A DNA stretch of 64,000 nucleotides from CAHJXF01 sp038240015. GTDB lineage: Bacteria > Pseudomonadota > Gammaproteobacteria > Burkholderiales > Burkholderiaceae_D. The stretch covers positions 1 through 64,000 of the forward strand of contig JBBSEF010000009.1 of assembly GCA_038240015.1 (NCBI GenBank). Reading direction: 5' to 3'. The notes under the pieces were generated by a model. It was not told the origin of the DNA. It worked only from the letters and a program-made list of their open reading frames with translations, and did no database searches. Both the position numbers and the translations under genes were made by a program. Within the stretch, counting starts at the first letter, position 1, and each line of letters opens with the position of its first letter. Shown in pieces: positions 18,796-26,765 of this stretch.

Positions 18796-18810
18796 GCAAT
18801 TTTCGTGCAA
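18796..18810 (-). promoter_or_regulatory. sigma-54-like promoter of the PEP-CTERM gene
   Basis: Read on the minus strand: TTGCACG, 4 nt, TTGC. Consensus is TGGCACG-N4-TTGC, so one base of the -24 GG differs. It lies 62 nt upstream of the start codon. PEP-CTERM genes in Zoogloea-type bacteria are known to use RpoN with PrsK/PrsR. Confidence 0.5.
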
Positions 18811-18973
18811 GAACGAATATTCAAGGCGTTACGCCAACACGACAGGCAAACATGTAAACAATGTCGACACGACCGAAGAGTCGAAGCGCTTTGTTCGCGC
18901 CGCCGCCAAGCGTAAGCTCACTCCCCGCTCGATCACCGCTTCATCGACCGCACAAGCCACCAGAGGACAACGC

Positions 18974-19669
18974 ATGGACGAACTGGTCAAGCAGGCGCTC
19001 GCCAAATGGCCCCATGTTCCCGATTGCACCGGATGGCTTGAGCTCGATGCGCGAGGACGCTGGCGTATCGGCGAAGCCTCCGCGGGGCCGAGGCAGCCGA
19101 TCACGAACGCCGCAATGATCGCGTTCATCAATCGCAATTACATCGCGGCCGATCGCTGCTGGTATTTTCAGAACGGCCCGCAGCGCGTGTTCGTCGAACT
19201 CGAATACACGCCCTTCGTGTGGCGGCTGGTGCCGCTCCAAGCGGGCGCGTGGACCTTGGTCACGCATACCGGCGTGTCGGCCGTACCGTGGGCGATCTGG
19301 CTCGACGACGCGGGACGTTTTGTGATCGAGGCGAAATCGGATGGAGGTGAGCATCGGGTCGGCGTGGTCCACGATCACGACACGGCGCTGATCGCCGATC
19401 GGCTGCGCGGCGAGACGGGCGATGCGCTCGATGACGACGGGATGGCGGAACTGACGACGACGCGGACGACGACGCGGACGACGAGCCACGAGATCGCCGC
19501 GTCAAACGCCGTCGCGACTACGCTTGTGAAACTGCATTGGGTCACATCGAGCAGCACACCGCTCGAACTTCCCCTGCATCGGATCGCGGCCGATGCCGTG
19601 CCGGCGCGCTTCGAGTTCGAGCCCCGACCGTCGATGGTCGTGCGCATCGATGTCGATACGCGGCGGTGA
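18974..19669 (+). CDS. DUF2946/DUF2944-type family protein
   Basis: 231-aa protein whose first half matches a conserved Burkholderiales family ('QALAKWPHVPDCTGWLELD', 'AAMIAFINRNYIAADRCWYF', 'NGPQRVFVELEYTPFVW'). I am not sure of the Pfam number. The second half is lineage-specific, with an acidic stretch and 'TTTRTTTRTT' encoded by a 12-bp tandem repeat (19454-19483). No signal peptide or membrane helix. Function unknown. It faces vapC. Confidence 0.72.
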   Translation: MDELVKQALAKWPHVPDCTGWLELDARGRWRIGEASAGPRQPITNAAMIAFINRNYIAADRCWYFQNGPQRVFVELEYTPFVWRLVPLQAGAWTLVTHTGVSAVPWAIWLDDAGRFVIEAKSDGGEHRVGVVHDHDTALIADRLRGETGDALDDDGMAELTTTRTTTRTTSHEIAASNAVATTLVKLHWVTSSSTPLELPLHRIAADAVPARFEFEPRPSMVVRIDVDTRR

Positions 19670-19679
19670 GGAGGCGACT

Positions 19680-19704
19680 ATCCGGTTGCCTCAGGCAACC
19701 GGAT
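19680..19704. repeat. perfect hairpin spanning the vapC stop codon
   Basis: ATCCGGTTGCC (19680-19690) and GGCAACCGGAT (19694-19704) are perfect inverted repeats, with the 3-nt loop being the vapC stop codon. It sits where two genes converge. No T-tract on either side, so mRNA protection or bidirectional transcript ending are the options. Confidence 0.7.
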
Positions 19705-20125
19705 CACGCACATCCAGAAACGAGAACTTTCTGAAATCCCTGTCGTGGGTATAGAGCCTGACCACGCCATGCTGACTCAGCAGCGCAGCCAGGTGCGCAT
19801 CCGGAACCAGGTTGCCCTTTGTGGGTACATCTTTCGTCACCAGGCGGTAGATGTCCCAGAACCCTGCTTCCTCGCCAATCACGCGGCATGTCGGCGTAGC
19901 CAACAAGGCCTCGACATTGCGAGCGGCGTCTTGGTGGGCAAGCGGTCGATTGAAAATTGTCGGATGAGTGGCCATCCGCATATAGCTCATCAAGGTGACC
20001 CAAGCGAGGCAGAAGACTTCTCGGCCGCTGACGCATCCATGCAGGAAGTCCGCAGCCTTCTCATGCAGCGGGCTGCCTTTGTCCGATGCGTAGAGCAGGA
20101 TATTGACGTCGATGCCGAAGCTCAT
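19691..20125 (-). CDS. vapC: VapC-type PIN ribonuclease toxin
   Basis: 144-aa PIN-domain toxin. The acidic metal-binding residues are visible: Asp in 'GIDVNILLYASD' (residue ~6), Glu or Asp in the middle, and 'VPDAHLAALLSQHG' and 'LYTHDRDFRKF' near the C-terminus. It belongs to the 'TA system VapC family' that ends in 'F..V.DP'. The start codon overlaps the antitoxin stop by 4 nt (ATGA). Known members cleave tRNA or rRNA when freed from VapB. Confidence 0.88.
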   Translation of the reverse strand: MSFGIDVNILLYASDKGSPLHEKAADFLHGCVSGREVFCLAWVTLMSYMRMATHPTIFNRPLAHQDAARNVEALLATPTCRVIGEEAGFWDIYRLVTKDVPTKGNLVPDAHLAALLSQHGVVRLYTHDRDFRKFSFLDVRDPVA

Positions 20126-20373
20126 CGCCGCGGGTCGTCCATTACATCGTCCATCGCGTCAAGCACCGCATGCTTGTCGCCCAGATCGACGCGCGCACCC
20201 ATGGGTCTGGCGATCCACCGAAACTCCGGCGTGGTTTTCTGCGCCTGATGCGCATCGGCAAGAGACTGGGCCAGCAAGTCCGACACGAGTCTCCCGAGCG
20301 ACTTGCCTGCACGCCGCTGAAGCCGCTTGATCTCTTTCAGGATCGGATCGTCGATATCGATGGTGGTACGCAT
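20122..20373 (-). CDS. vapB: VapB-type antitoxin
   Basis: 83-aa antitoxin. N-terminal ribbon-helix-helix DNA-binding segment ('MRTTIDIDDPILKEIKRLQ') of the type-II toxin-antitoxin kind, then a C-terminal toxin-binding tail rich in Asp ('VLDAMDDVMDDPRR'). The ATG at 20373 is preferred; an upstream ATG at 20400 would add nine residues ahead of the RHH strand. Antitoxin first, toxin second, as usual; the pair probably autoregulates. Confidence 0.85.
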   Translation of the reverse strand: MRTTIDIDDPILKEIKRLQRRAGKSLGRLVSDLLAQSLADAHQAQKTTPEFRWIARPMGARVDLGDKHAVLDAMDDVMDDPRR

Positions 20374-20504
20374 GATGCGTGATGCTAATGTGAATGGCAT
20401 CTGATGTCAAACAATGAGACACCAGTTGCCATCGGTTCAAAAAGCAATGCCGTTGATTCGGACGTTTCTGTCGATCAGAAGGCGGCACTGCATGCCCGGA
20501 AACG

Positions 20505-20693
20505 CTATCGCCCGTCCCGTAGCTTGACCCGCTTGGCGGGCTCGTCGGCACGCAAGAACGCCACGATGTCATCGGCGGCCATCCGCCGAAACCGCGAACT
20601 CATGCTCTGCTTCACCTTGGCGGCGGCAGCCCGCAGCTTCGCGCGGCGATCCGTCTTGATACCGTCGGAAATTTTCTTGGTCATTCTCGTCAC
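20505..20693 (-). CDS. small basic protein of unknown function
   Basis: 62-aa frame beginning with GTG that overlaps the stop of the M48 gene (GTGA), or ATG at 20684. Strongly basic, 'KTDRRAKLRAAAAKVKQ' helix and 'RMAADDIVAFLRADEPAKR'. Not recognised. It could be an orphan antitoxin-like peptide given vapBC downstream, but nothing proves this. The ~130 bp between it and vapB hold no gene I can support. Confidence 0.4.
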   Translation of the reverse strand: MTRMTKKISDGIKTDRRAKLRAAAAKVKQSMSSRFRRMAADDIVAFLRADEPAKRVKLRDGR

Positions 20694-22267
20694 CGCGACC
20701 CGCGCAAGCCGCCGTCCTTCTCGGCCTTCCTGATCTCCTCCATGCGCACCTGCAACTCGCGCAAGCGCGCGTCGATCTGCGAGAGCTCGTAGAAGTCCGC
20801 GTCGGGCCGCGCGCTCTTTCGTGCGATCTGCATTTGCTCTAGTGCGCCCGGGATGCTGCCGCGAAGCAGATACGCTTCGCCGAGCGTCCGGTGCGACACC
20901 ATCTGGTTGCCCTGGGCCGCATGACTCTTTGCGAGCAATTCGTAGAGGATGGGTTCGCTGCGATAAAGCTGCAGTTGATCACGCAGAAACGCAATCGCTT
21001 CGTCGTGCCGTCCGGCCTGCTGCAGCGCGTCCGCATAATTTTGCGCCAGCATGCGCGACTGCGGAAACTGCACGCGCGCGGCCTTCGCCATCTCGATCGC
21101 ACCGGCCGCATCGCCCAACGCCTGCTTCACGTCGATGGCGAGATTGGAGACGATCGCATCGGGCTTCGTCGCGAGCTTCCTCACTTTGTCGAGCTCGCGC
21201 TCTGCGCCGCCCGCGTCGCTTTGCTTCAACAGAGCGACTGCAATGCCGTAGTGAATCGCCGCTTCGCTCGCATGGGCGCCCGACTTCAACTGGTCGTCGA
21301 AACCGGCGCGCGCATCGCGCAGTCCCTGCGCCGTCGTGTCTTGCAGCACACGCAGGCGCGCACGTATGAGCTGGAAGTCGTAGCTGTCGGGACGCTGCCT
21401 GTACGGCGTTTCGCGAATGCGGTTCTGGATGTCGGCGATGCGTTCGGTCGTCAGCGGATGCGACTGCAGGAACGCCGGCGCCTTGGTTTCGTACAGGCGC
21501 GTGGCCTGCTGCAAGCGGCCGAAGAAGGCCGCCATCGAGTTCACGTCGAAGGCCGAGTCCTGCAGGATCTGGAAGCCCACGCGATCGGCCTCGCGTTCGG
21601 CGTCGCGCCCGAAGTTCAACTGATCCTGGATCGCATAGCCCTGTCCCGCGGCGATCGCCGCCTGCCCCGCATCGGGCGTGTTGGCGCGCGACGCAGCGAG
21701 CACGCCGAGCAGCGTGGCCGCGAGCGCGACTAGGCTGGTCTGCTTTTGCCGCGAGATCGAGCGCGCGATGTGGCGCTGAAGAACGTGACCCATTTCGTGG
21801 GCCATCACGGACGCGAGCTCGGACTCCGATTGCGTAGCGACGATCAGACCCGTGTTCACGCCGATGTAGCCTCCCGGCAAGGCGAAGGCATTGATGCCCG
21901 GATCGTTGACGAGAAAGAACTGGAAATTCTGCGACGAGTCGCCGGGCGCGACATGCGCGACCAGATTCGCACCGAAGCCGTTGAGGTACTCGGTCGCCTC
22001 AGCATCCTCCATCACGTCGCCGGCTTCGCGCGCCTGACGCATGATCTCGTCGCCGAGTTTTCTTTCGGTGATCGGCGAGAGGTCGTCGCTGGCCGAATCG
22101 CCGAGGTTGGGCAACGTGGTTCGCAGCGGCGGATCGTTGGCCGCGCCGGAAGGCGCATGCAGCAGGATGAGCGATGCGATCAGAGCGGACGCGACCGCTC
22201 GACGCACAGCATGGGAATGACGCGGCGCGTGCGGCGGCGAGCACTCGTGACGAGGGGCGCGATGCAT
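20690..22267 (-). CDS. bepA: BepA-like periplasmic M48 metalloprotease with TPRs
   Basis: 525-aa periplasmic protease/chaperone for outer-membrane protein assembly. An N-terminal hydrophobic signal (~22-42), then the M48 domain with 'VMAHEMGHVLQRH' (HExxH) and 'FGRDAEREADRVG' carrying the third zinc ligand Glu. The C-terminal ~250 residues are helical TPR-type repeats, as in BepA. The N-terminal ~20 residues before the signal are Arg/His-rich; a shorter start is possible. Divergent from moaC by 55 bp. Confidence 0.85.
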   Translation of the reverse strand: MHRAPRHECSPPHAPRHSHAVRRAVASALIASLILLHAPSGAANDPPLRTTLPNLGDSASDDLSPITERKLGDEIMRQAREAGDVMEDAEATEYLNGFGANLVAHVAPGDSSQNFQFFLVNDPGINAFALPGGYIGVNTGLIVATQSESELASVMAHEMGHVLQRHIARSISRQKQTSLVALAATLLGVLAASRANTPDAGQAAIAAGQGYAIQDQLNFGRDAEREADRVGFQILQDSAFDVNSMAAFFGRLQQATRLYETKAPAFLQSHPLTTERIADIQNRIRETPYRQRPDSYDFQLIRARLRVLQDTTAQGLRDARAGFDDQLKSGAHASEAAIHYGIAVALLKQSDAGGAERELDKVRKLATKPDAIVSNLAIDVKQALGDAAGAIEMAKAARVQFPQSRMLAQNYADALQQAGRHDEAIAFLRDQLQLYRSEPILYELLAKSHAAQGNQMVSHRTLGEAYLLRGSIPGALEQMQIARKSARPDADFYELSQIDARLRELQVRMEEIRKAEKDGGLRGSR

Positions 22268-22322
22268 GGTGGTTATGATACTTGCCGGATCACGTCACCA
22301 TTTGCCGGATCGCAACGACAAC

Positions 22323-22874
22323 ATGCCGAAAGCGCACAGCAGGAAATCATCGACGCAAGGTCTCACGCACTTCGATGCGTCGGGTCAGGCGCACATGGTC
22401 GATGTGGCCGACAAGGCCGTCACGCATCGCGTCGCCATCGCCAGCGGCCGCATCACGATGCAGCCGGCGACGCTGGCCCTGATCGCATCGGGCACATCGA
22501 AGAAAGGCGACGTGCTCGGCATCGCGCGCATCGCCGCGATTCAGGGGGCCAAGCGGACGTCGGAGCTCATTCCACTGTGCCATCCGATCAGCATGACGCG
22601 TATCGCGGTGGACTTCGCGATGGACGGGTCGAACGGTCCGGGGTCTTCATCTGTGACCTGCACCGCGACGGTCGAGTGCGTCGGTCAAACCGGAGTCGAG
22701 ATGGAAGCGCTGACCGCCGTCCAGGTCGGACTGCTGACGATCTACGACATGTCCAAGGCGGTCGATCGGGGGATGACGATGACGGACGTGCGATTGTTGG
22801 AAAAGCGGGGGGGCAAGTCCGGTGTGTGGATTGCGCGAGACGCCTCGCCCTCTTCGGCGCAATCGGCAAAGTGA
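22323..22874 (+). CDS. moaC: cyclic pyranopterin monophosphate synthase
   Basis: 183-aa MoaC, second step of molybdenum cofactor synthesis. Conserved blocks: 'HMVDVADKAVTHRVA', 'IAAIQGAKRTSELIPLCHPI' with the active-site Lys/His region, 'TGVEMEALTAVQVGLLTIYDM' and 'VRLLEKRGGKSG'. ATG 22323 is chosen because the family starts about 20 residues before 'HMVDV'; the longer frame runs into the divergent gene's upstream region. Its product serves enzymes such as the molybdenum hydroxylase at 54 kb. Confidence 0.94.
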   Translation: MPKAHSRKSSTQGLTHFDASGQAHMVDVADKAVTHRVAIASGRITMQPATLALIASGTSKKGDVLGIARIAAIQGAKRTSELIPLCHPISMTRIAVDFAMDGSNGPGSSSVTCTATVECVGQTGVEMEALTAVQVGLLTIYDMSKAVDRGMTMTDVRLLEKRGGKSGVWIARDASPSSAQSAK

Positions 22875-22875
22875 C

Positions 22876-24324
22876 TCAGCGAAGCCAGCGATTCGCCCAG
22901 GGCTGATCGCGCGGCGTCAGATAGTGGGTCCCTCGCGTCACGTCGATCACCGACGCTGTCCGGTTCATGTCCCAACGCGGCTCGATGAAAATCCGGGCGA
23001 CTTCCATCGAGGGCGTCACGGCGCCGATCGCCAACAGCGCGATCGCGACCGTTCGCGAGCGCACATCCCGCGTCACCGCGAGCGGCGTCGACAGCCAGGT
23101 CCCGAGTTGAATCGCGATCAGCGTCAGAGCCGGTATCGAAGACCGCATCGCCAGGTCGTTGTACGGACCGAAGCGATAGAAAGGCAATGCGAGGAGCGTG
23201 AGTGTGGCTACCCACAGCAACGGGTCGCGCCGGTTGCGTTTCAACAACAGGAAAACGAATCCCGCGAATTCGAACAGCACGAACTCGATGTAACGCGGCA
23301 CGAAATCTTCACCGACCCAGCGGACCTCGGCGTTGCTGCCCGAGGCAATCTTGCCACTGCCCAGCACCAGATAGGGATAGATCAGCAGAATGCACGCGGC
23401 CGCGGGTACCAGCATGCGCGCGTCGAACAAGCGAGCGAAGCTGCTGGCGCCGCGGGTCAACGCAAGACGATGAACGATCGCGACGCCGACCAAGGGTGCG
23501 ATGCCGATCACCGTCAATGGCGACCAGAGCGGAGCGAACGCAACGAAGAGAATTGCCGAAGCTATCGGTAGTTTGCGCGGGTCGCAGGAGAGCAGCCACG
23601 CGACGGCGAGCCAGCCCGGCAACGCATGGTTGGGCACCCAGAACAACTGCGTGGTCTGCGACGAATACTGAAACAGGAAGGCCCACCACTCGAGGTGTTC
23701 GCCCAGCGGATGCGGATCGTAGTGCGTGATCGTCCCGACGATGTCCATGCCGCTGAAGACGATGAATACGATGACGCGAATCAGCGCGACCCTGAGCGTG
23801 GGTCGGTCGCGCAGCACGAGCGCGAACACGAGCGAAACGCCGAGCACGGTCCATGCGAGCAACGCGAGCTCGGCTGCGCGCACGCCGAGCAACTTGCCCA
23901 CCACCGCCGCGGGAAGGAAATAGCCGATCGGCGCCCGCAGCAATGTGGCCACGCCGTCGACGCGGTAGTCGACCGGCCAGGCATCTCTTACCAGATCGAG
24001 CAGCACAGCGTCGCGCACCACCCAGTCGGCATTCGCGAACACGAAGTGCCCGAGACCGGCGAGCACGCACCACAGGCCCGCGATGGTCGCCACCGGCGCC
24101 CAAAGCAAACCGAGGGGCGCGGCAACGGAACCGCGCTCGCGGTGCGCGAGCCAGAGCGTGCCGAGCACGACGGCAAGCGCGGCGAGCGGACCGAGCGGCC
24201 ACACGACCCACCCGAACAGGAAGATCGCGTTGGGCAACGCGAGATAGAACAGCGCCAGCGTCTCGACGCTGATCGCGTCCCCACTGCGGTTAGACGAGCG
24301 CTTCGTCCACGCCGAAGCGTTCAG
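22876..24324 (-). CDS. polytopic membrane protein, GtrC-like glycosyltransferase candidate
   Basis: 482 aa with about 11-12 membrane helices and long periplasmic loops, e.g. 'GTITHYDPHPLGEHLEWWAF' and 'TQLFWVPNHALPGWLAVAW'. No ATG, GTG or TTG exists near the front. The frame opens at CTG 24324, which overlaps the stop of the upstream transferase (CTGA), in line with the coupled junctions elsewhere in this operon. Following gtrA and gtrB-like genes, it occupies the place of a serotype-specific GtrC transferase that moves a lipid-linked sugar onto O-antigen. Family assignment by sequence is weak; it ends 1 bp from moaC. Confidence 0.65.
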   Translation of the reverse strand: MNASAWTKRSSNRSGDAISVETLALFYLALPNAIFLFGWVVWPLGPLAALAVVLGTLWLAHRERGSVAAPLGLLWAPVATIAGLWCVLAGLGHFVFANADWVVRDAVLLDLVRDAWPVDYRVDGVATLLRAPIGYFLPAAVVGKLLGVRAAELALLAWTVLGVSLVFALVLRDRPTLRVALIRVIVFIVFSGMDIVGTITHYDPHPLGEHLEWWAFLFQYSSQTTQLFWVPNHALPGWLAVAWLLSCDPRKLPIASAILFVAFAPLWSPLTVIGIAPLVGVAIVHRLALTRGASSFARLFDARMLVPAAACILLIYPYLVLGSGKIASGSNAEVRWVGEDFVPRYIEFVLFEFAGFVFLLLKRNRRDPLLWVATLTLLALPFYRFGPYNDLAMRSSIPALTLIAIQLGTWLSTPLAVTRDVRSRTVAIALLAIGAVTPSMEVARIFIEPRWDMNRTASVIDVTRGTHYLTPRDQPWANRWLR

Positions 24325-25250
24325 AAGTTGATCCTTTCCTTTTCCACGACCAGCGGACGCTTGAGCACGTGGCGATGAATCGCGAGCACGTATTCGCCGA
24401 GCAAGCCGATGAAGAAGAGCTGGACCGAGAACAGGAAGAACAGACCGATGACCAGCGGCGCCTGACCGACCGCGAACTCGGTCCAGAACACGAGCTTGTA
24501 GATCAGATAGCCGAACGCGACCAGGAGACTGAGCCCAGACATCGCGAAGCCGCCGATGGTCGCGATGCGCAAAGGCAGCTTGGAATGGTTCGTGATGCCG
24601 AGCATCGCGATGTCGTAGAGCGTGTAGAAATTGTTCTTCGTCACGCCCCGCAGGCGCCGCGGCTGATCGAACTCGACGATCAGCGTGTCGAAGCCGACCT
24701 CGCTGACGAGTCCGCGAAAATAGGGATACGGATCGTCGAGCTTGCGGATGTAGTCGATCACGCTGCGATCGTAGAGACCGAAGCCGGTGAAGTTTTCGAG
24801 CAGCGGAATCTCGGAAATGCGGTTCAGCGTGCCGTAATACAGCCGGCGCAAGCCGAACATCAAGGAGTGCTCCTGCGAAACCGGTTTGACCGCCACCACT
24901 TTCTTGTAGCCGCGCTCCCAACCTTCGATGAAGGCGGTGATCGTTTCCGGCGGGTCCTGGAGATCGACCGCCATCGGAATGATCGCGTCCCCGTTCGCTT
25001 GCAGAACGGCATGCATCGGGCTTCGCACGTGACCGAAGTTGCGCGCATTGAGAATGACCTTGACGCGCGAGTCGACAGCGGCCAATGCGCGCAATCGTGC
25101 CGAGGTGCGGTCCGACGATGCGTTGTCGATGAACAGCAACTCGAGGCCATGCTGCGGCCAGCGTTCGAAGACCGCGACCACCCGACGATGGAATTCGTCG
25201 ACGTTGTCTTCTTCGTTGAAGCAGGGCGCGACGACGCTAATGAGCGCCAT
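24321..25250 (-). CDS. GtrB-like GT2 polyprenyl-phosphate glycosyltransferase
   Basis: 309-aa family-2 glycosyltransferase of the DPM1/GtrB type, which loads a sugar on undecaprenyl phosphate at the cytoplasmic face. GT-A fold with 'SVVAPCFNEEDNVDEFHRR', 'LLFIDNASSDRT', 'MAVDLQDPPE' (DxD-like metal site) and 'RLYYGTLNRISE'. The last ~90 residues carry two membrane helices. Overlaps gtrA upstream by 14 nt and the membrane protein downstream by 4 nt. Confidence 0.9.
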   Translation of the reverse strand: MALISVVAPCFNEEDNVDEFHRRVVAVFERWPQHGLELLFIDNASSDRTSARLRALAAVDSRVKVILNARNFGHVRSPMHAVLQANGDAIIPMAVDLQDPPETITAFIEGWERGYKKVVAVKPVSQEHSLMFGLRRLYYGTLNRISEIPLLENFTGFGLYDRSVIDYIRKLDDPYPYFRGLVSEVGFDTLIVEFDQPRRLRGVTKNNFYTLYDIAMLGITNHSKLPLRIATIGGFAMSGLSLLVAFGYLIYKLVFWTEFAVGQAPLVIGLFFLFSVQLFFIGLLGEYVLAIHRHVLKRPLVVEKERINF

Positions 25251-25674
25251 GAGCGCTCCTGAACACGAATCGACGCATCAGCAGGAATGACACGCAGGCC
25301 ATCGGCAAAATCAGGATCAGGCCAGAGACATAGGGATTGATGCCCACTTGCTCGAATATCCAGAGCGCCGCGACGTTCAAAAAGTAGACGACCGCATAGA
25401 CCGCGACGAAACGAAACAGTCCTCCGCTCGACGAGCGATCGAACACCAGCCGTCCGGTCGTGAAGAAATTGAAAAGGACGCCGGCGATGGTACCCAGCAG
25501 CGCAGCCCATGCGTAGTGCAGACCGATCAGCAGCAGCAATGCGAAAGCGCCGTAGCCGAACAGCGTGTTCACCCCGCCCACGACAAGGAAGCGAAGCAGT
25601 TGCGGCGTCGAACCCCACAACCGGCTTGCGCGCATCAAAGGTTCCCCCGACGTCGTTGAATCGGCAACGTCCAT
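25237..25674 (-). CDS. GtrA family membrane protein
   Basis: 145-aa protein with four membrane helices and the GtrA signature 'LLRFLVVGGVNTLFGYGAFAL' and 'FNFFTTGRLVF'. GtrA proteins are thought to flip undecaprenyl-phosphate-linked sugars. Start ATG 25674 overlaps the preceding stop as TAATG. With the next two genes it forms a gtrA-gtrB-gtrC-like trio. Confidence 0.88.
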   Translation of the reverse strand: MDVADSTTSGEPLMRASRLWGSTPQLLRFLVVGGVNTLFGYGAFALLLLIGLHYAWAALLGTIAGVLFNFFTTGRLVFDRSSSGGLFRFVAVYAVVYFLNVAALWIFEQVGINPYVSGLILILPMACVSFLLMRRFVFRSAHGAH

Positions 25675-26765
25675 TACAGTCCGCGCCGATAGATCAGTTC
25701 GCGTAGTCCTTCGTCGCCCGCATACGGGCTGTCGATGTCGTCGATCATCAACGCCGCGTGCGCCGCGACCCCGCGTTGCAGACGTTCGCCATTCATCAGT
25801 TCGCGGCAGGACAACTGGCCCTTCTGCAGTGGAACGGCAAGGTAGTAGTCGGAAGCCGACAGCAATTCGCCCGGCAGCAAATCGCGCCGCGCATAGACGC
25901 CGCGCACCAGCGCATCGAGGTACTCGACTTCCTTCTTCGGCGGTACGCGCTTGTGCGTGCCCGGACCGCCGCACATCTCGACCGCCTTCTTCCACGCCTT
26001 GAACCATTCGTCGGCTTGACGCGGCAGGGTGCAGTACTTGGCGACCGGTATGCCGTCGGCCTCGATATCGATGTGGCGCTCGAAGGTTCGCGCGCCCTTT
26101 CCATAGGCCATCATCACAGACGACGCCCAGTCGTGGTACTCGTGCGTCGAATAGCCGATCACATTGTTCGGAAAGCGGTTGCGCAGAAAGTCGATCTGGT
26201 TCAGTTCGACTTCGTCGTCTTCAGTTGGATAGATCGACACGCAGTGATTGATCGCCAGCGGAATATTGCGATTGGCGAAGAAGCGCACCAAGTCGTCGAT
26301 GTCCTTTCCCGACGAGCCGCCGGTGGAAACGATCACCGGCTTGCGGGTGGTTGCAATCTTTTCGATCAGGACCCAATCGTTGAGATCGGAACTCGCGATC
26401 TTGATGATCTCGACACCGAGCTCGACGCACAGGTCGACCGACTGCTCGTCGAACGGCGTCGACATCGGAATGCAGCCGGCCGAGCGAACCGCCTTGACCA
26501 GCGCTTCGTATTGGGAACGCTCCATGCGCGTGTCGAGCGTCTTCTTGATGTAGCGAATGTCGGCCCGATCGCGAAAGTCGCGATGCACGAACGCGTCGAC
26601 GTCGCGAAACTGCAGCTTGATCGCGGCCTTGACGTTGTTGAAGCGCACGATGCGCGAGAAGTCCGTGATGATCTGCAGGCCACGCTCGAGACGGCCCCAG
26701 TGATTGTTGGCGAGTTCGAGGACGAACAGGTCCTCGAACAGCGCGCGTGACTGTGATGTATTCAC
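25674..26765 (-). CDS. NeuB-type N-acylneuraminate/PEP-condensing synthase
   Basis: 363-aa protein of the NeuB/SpsE family, which condenses phosphoenolpyruvate with a sugar aldehyde to make nonulosonic-type acids. TIM barrel residues ~10-270 with 'ELANNHWGRLERGLQII', 'AAIKLQFRDVDAF', 'STPFDEQSVDL', 'IIKIASSDLNDW' and 'ISTGGSSGKDIDDL'-like text, then a C-terminal SAF domain ('RDLLPGELLSASDYYLAVP'). No CMP-sugar synthetase (NeuA) is nearby, so the product's activation route is unclear. ATGA overlap with the TPP enzyme gene upstream. Confidence 0.85.
   Translation of the reverse strand: MNTSQSRALFEDLFVLELANNHWGRLERGLQIITDFSRIVRFNNVKAAIKLQFRDVDAFVHRDFRDRADIRYIKKTLDTRMERSQYEALVKAVRSAGCIPMSTPFDEQSVDLCVELGVEIIKIASSDLNDWVLIEKIATTRKPVIVSTGGSSGKDIDDLVRFFANRNIPLAINHCVSIYPTEDDEVELNQIDFLRNRFPNNVIGYSTHEYHDWASSVMMAYGKGARTFERHIDIEADGIPVAKYCTLPRQADEWFKAWKKAVEMCGGPGTHKRVPPKKEVEYLDALVRGVYARRDLLPGELLSASDYYLAVPLQKGQLSCRELMNGERLQRGVAAHAALMIDDIDSPYAGDEGLRELIYRRGL

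Noticed and set aside
20404..20733. 109-codon plus-strand frame beside vapB
   Set aside because: Covers the small minus-strand ORF and bepA end, composition is that of a shadow frame, no ribosome-binding site.
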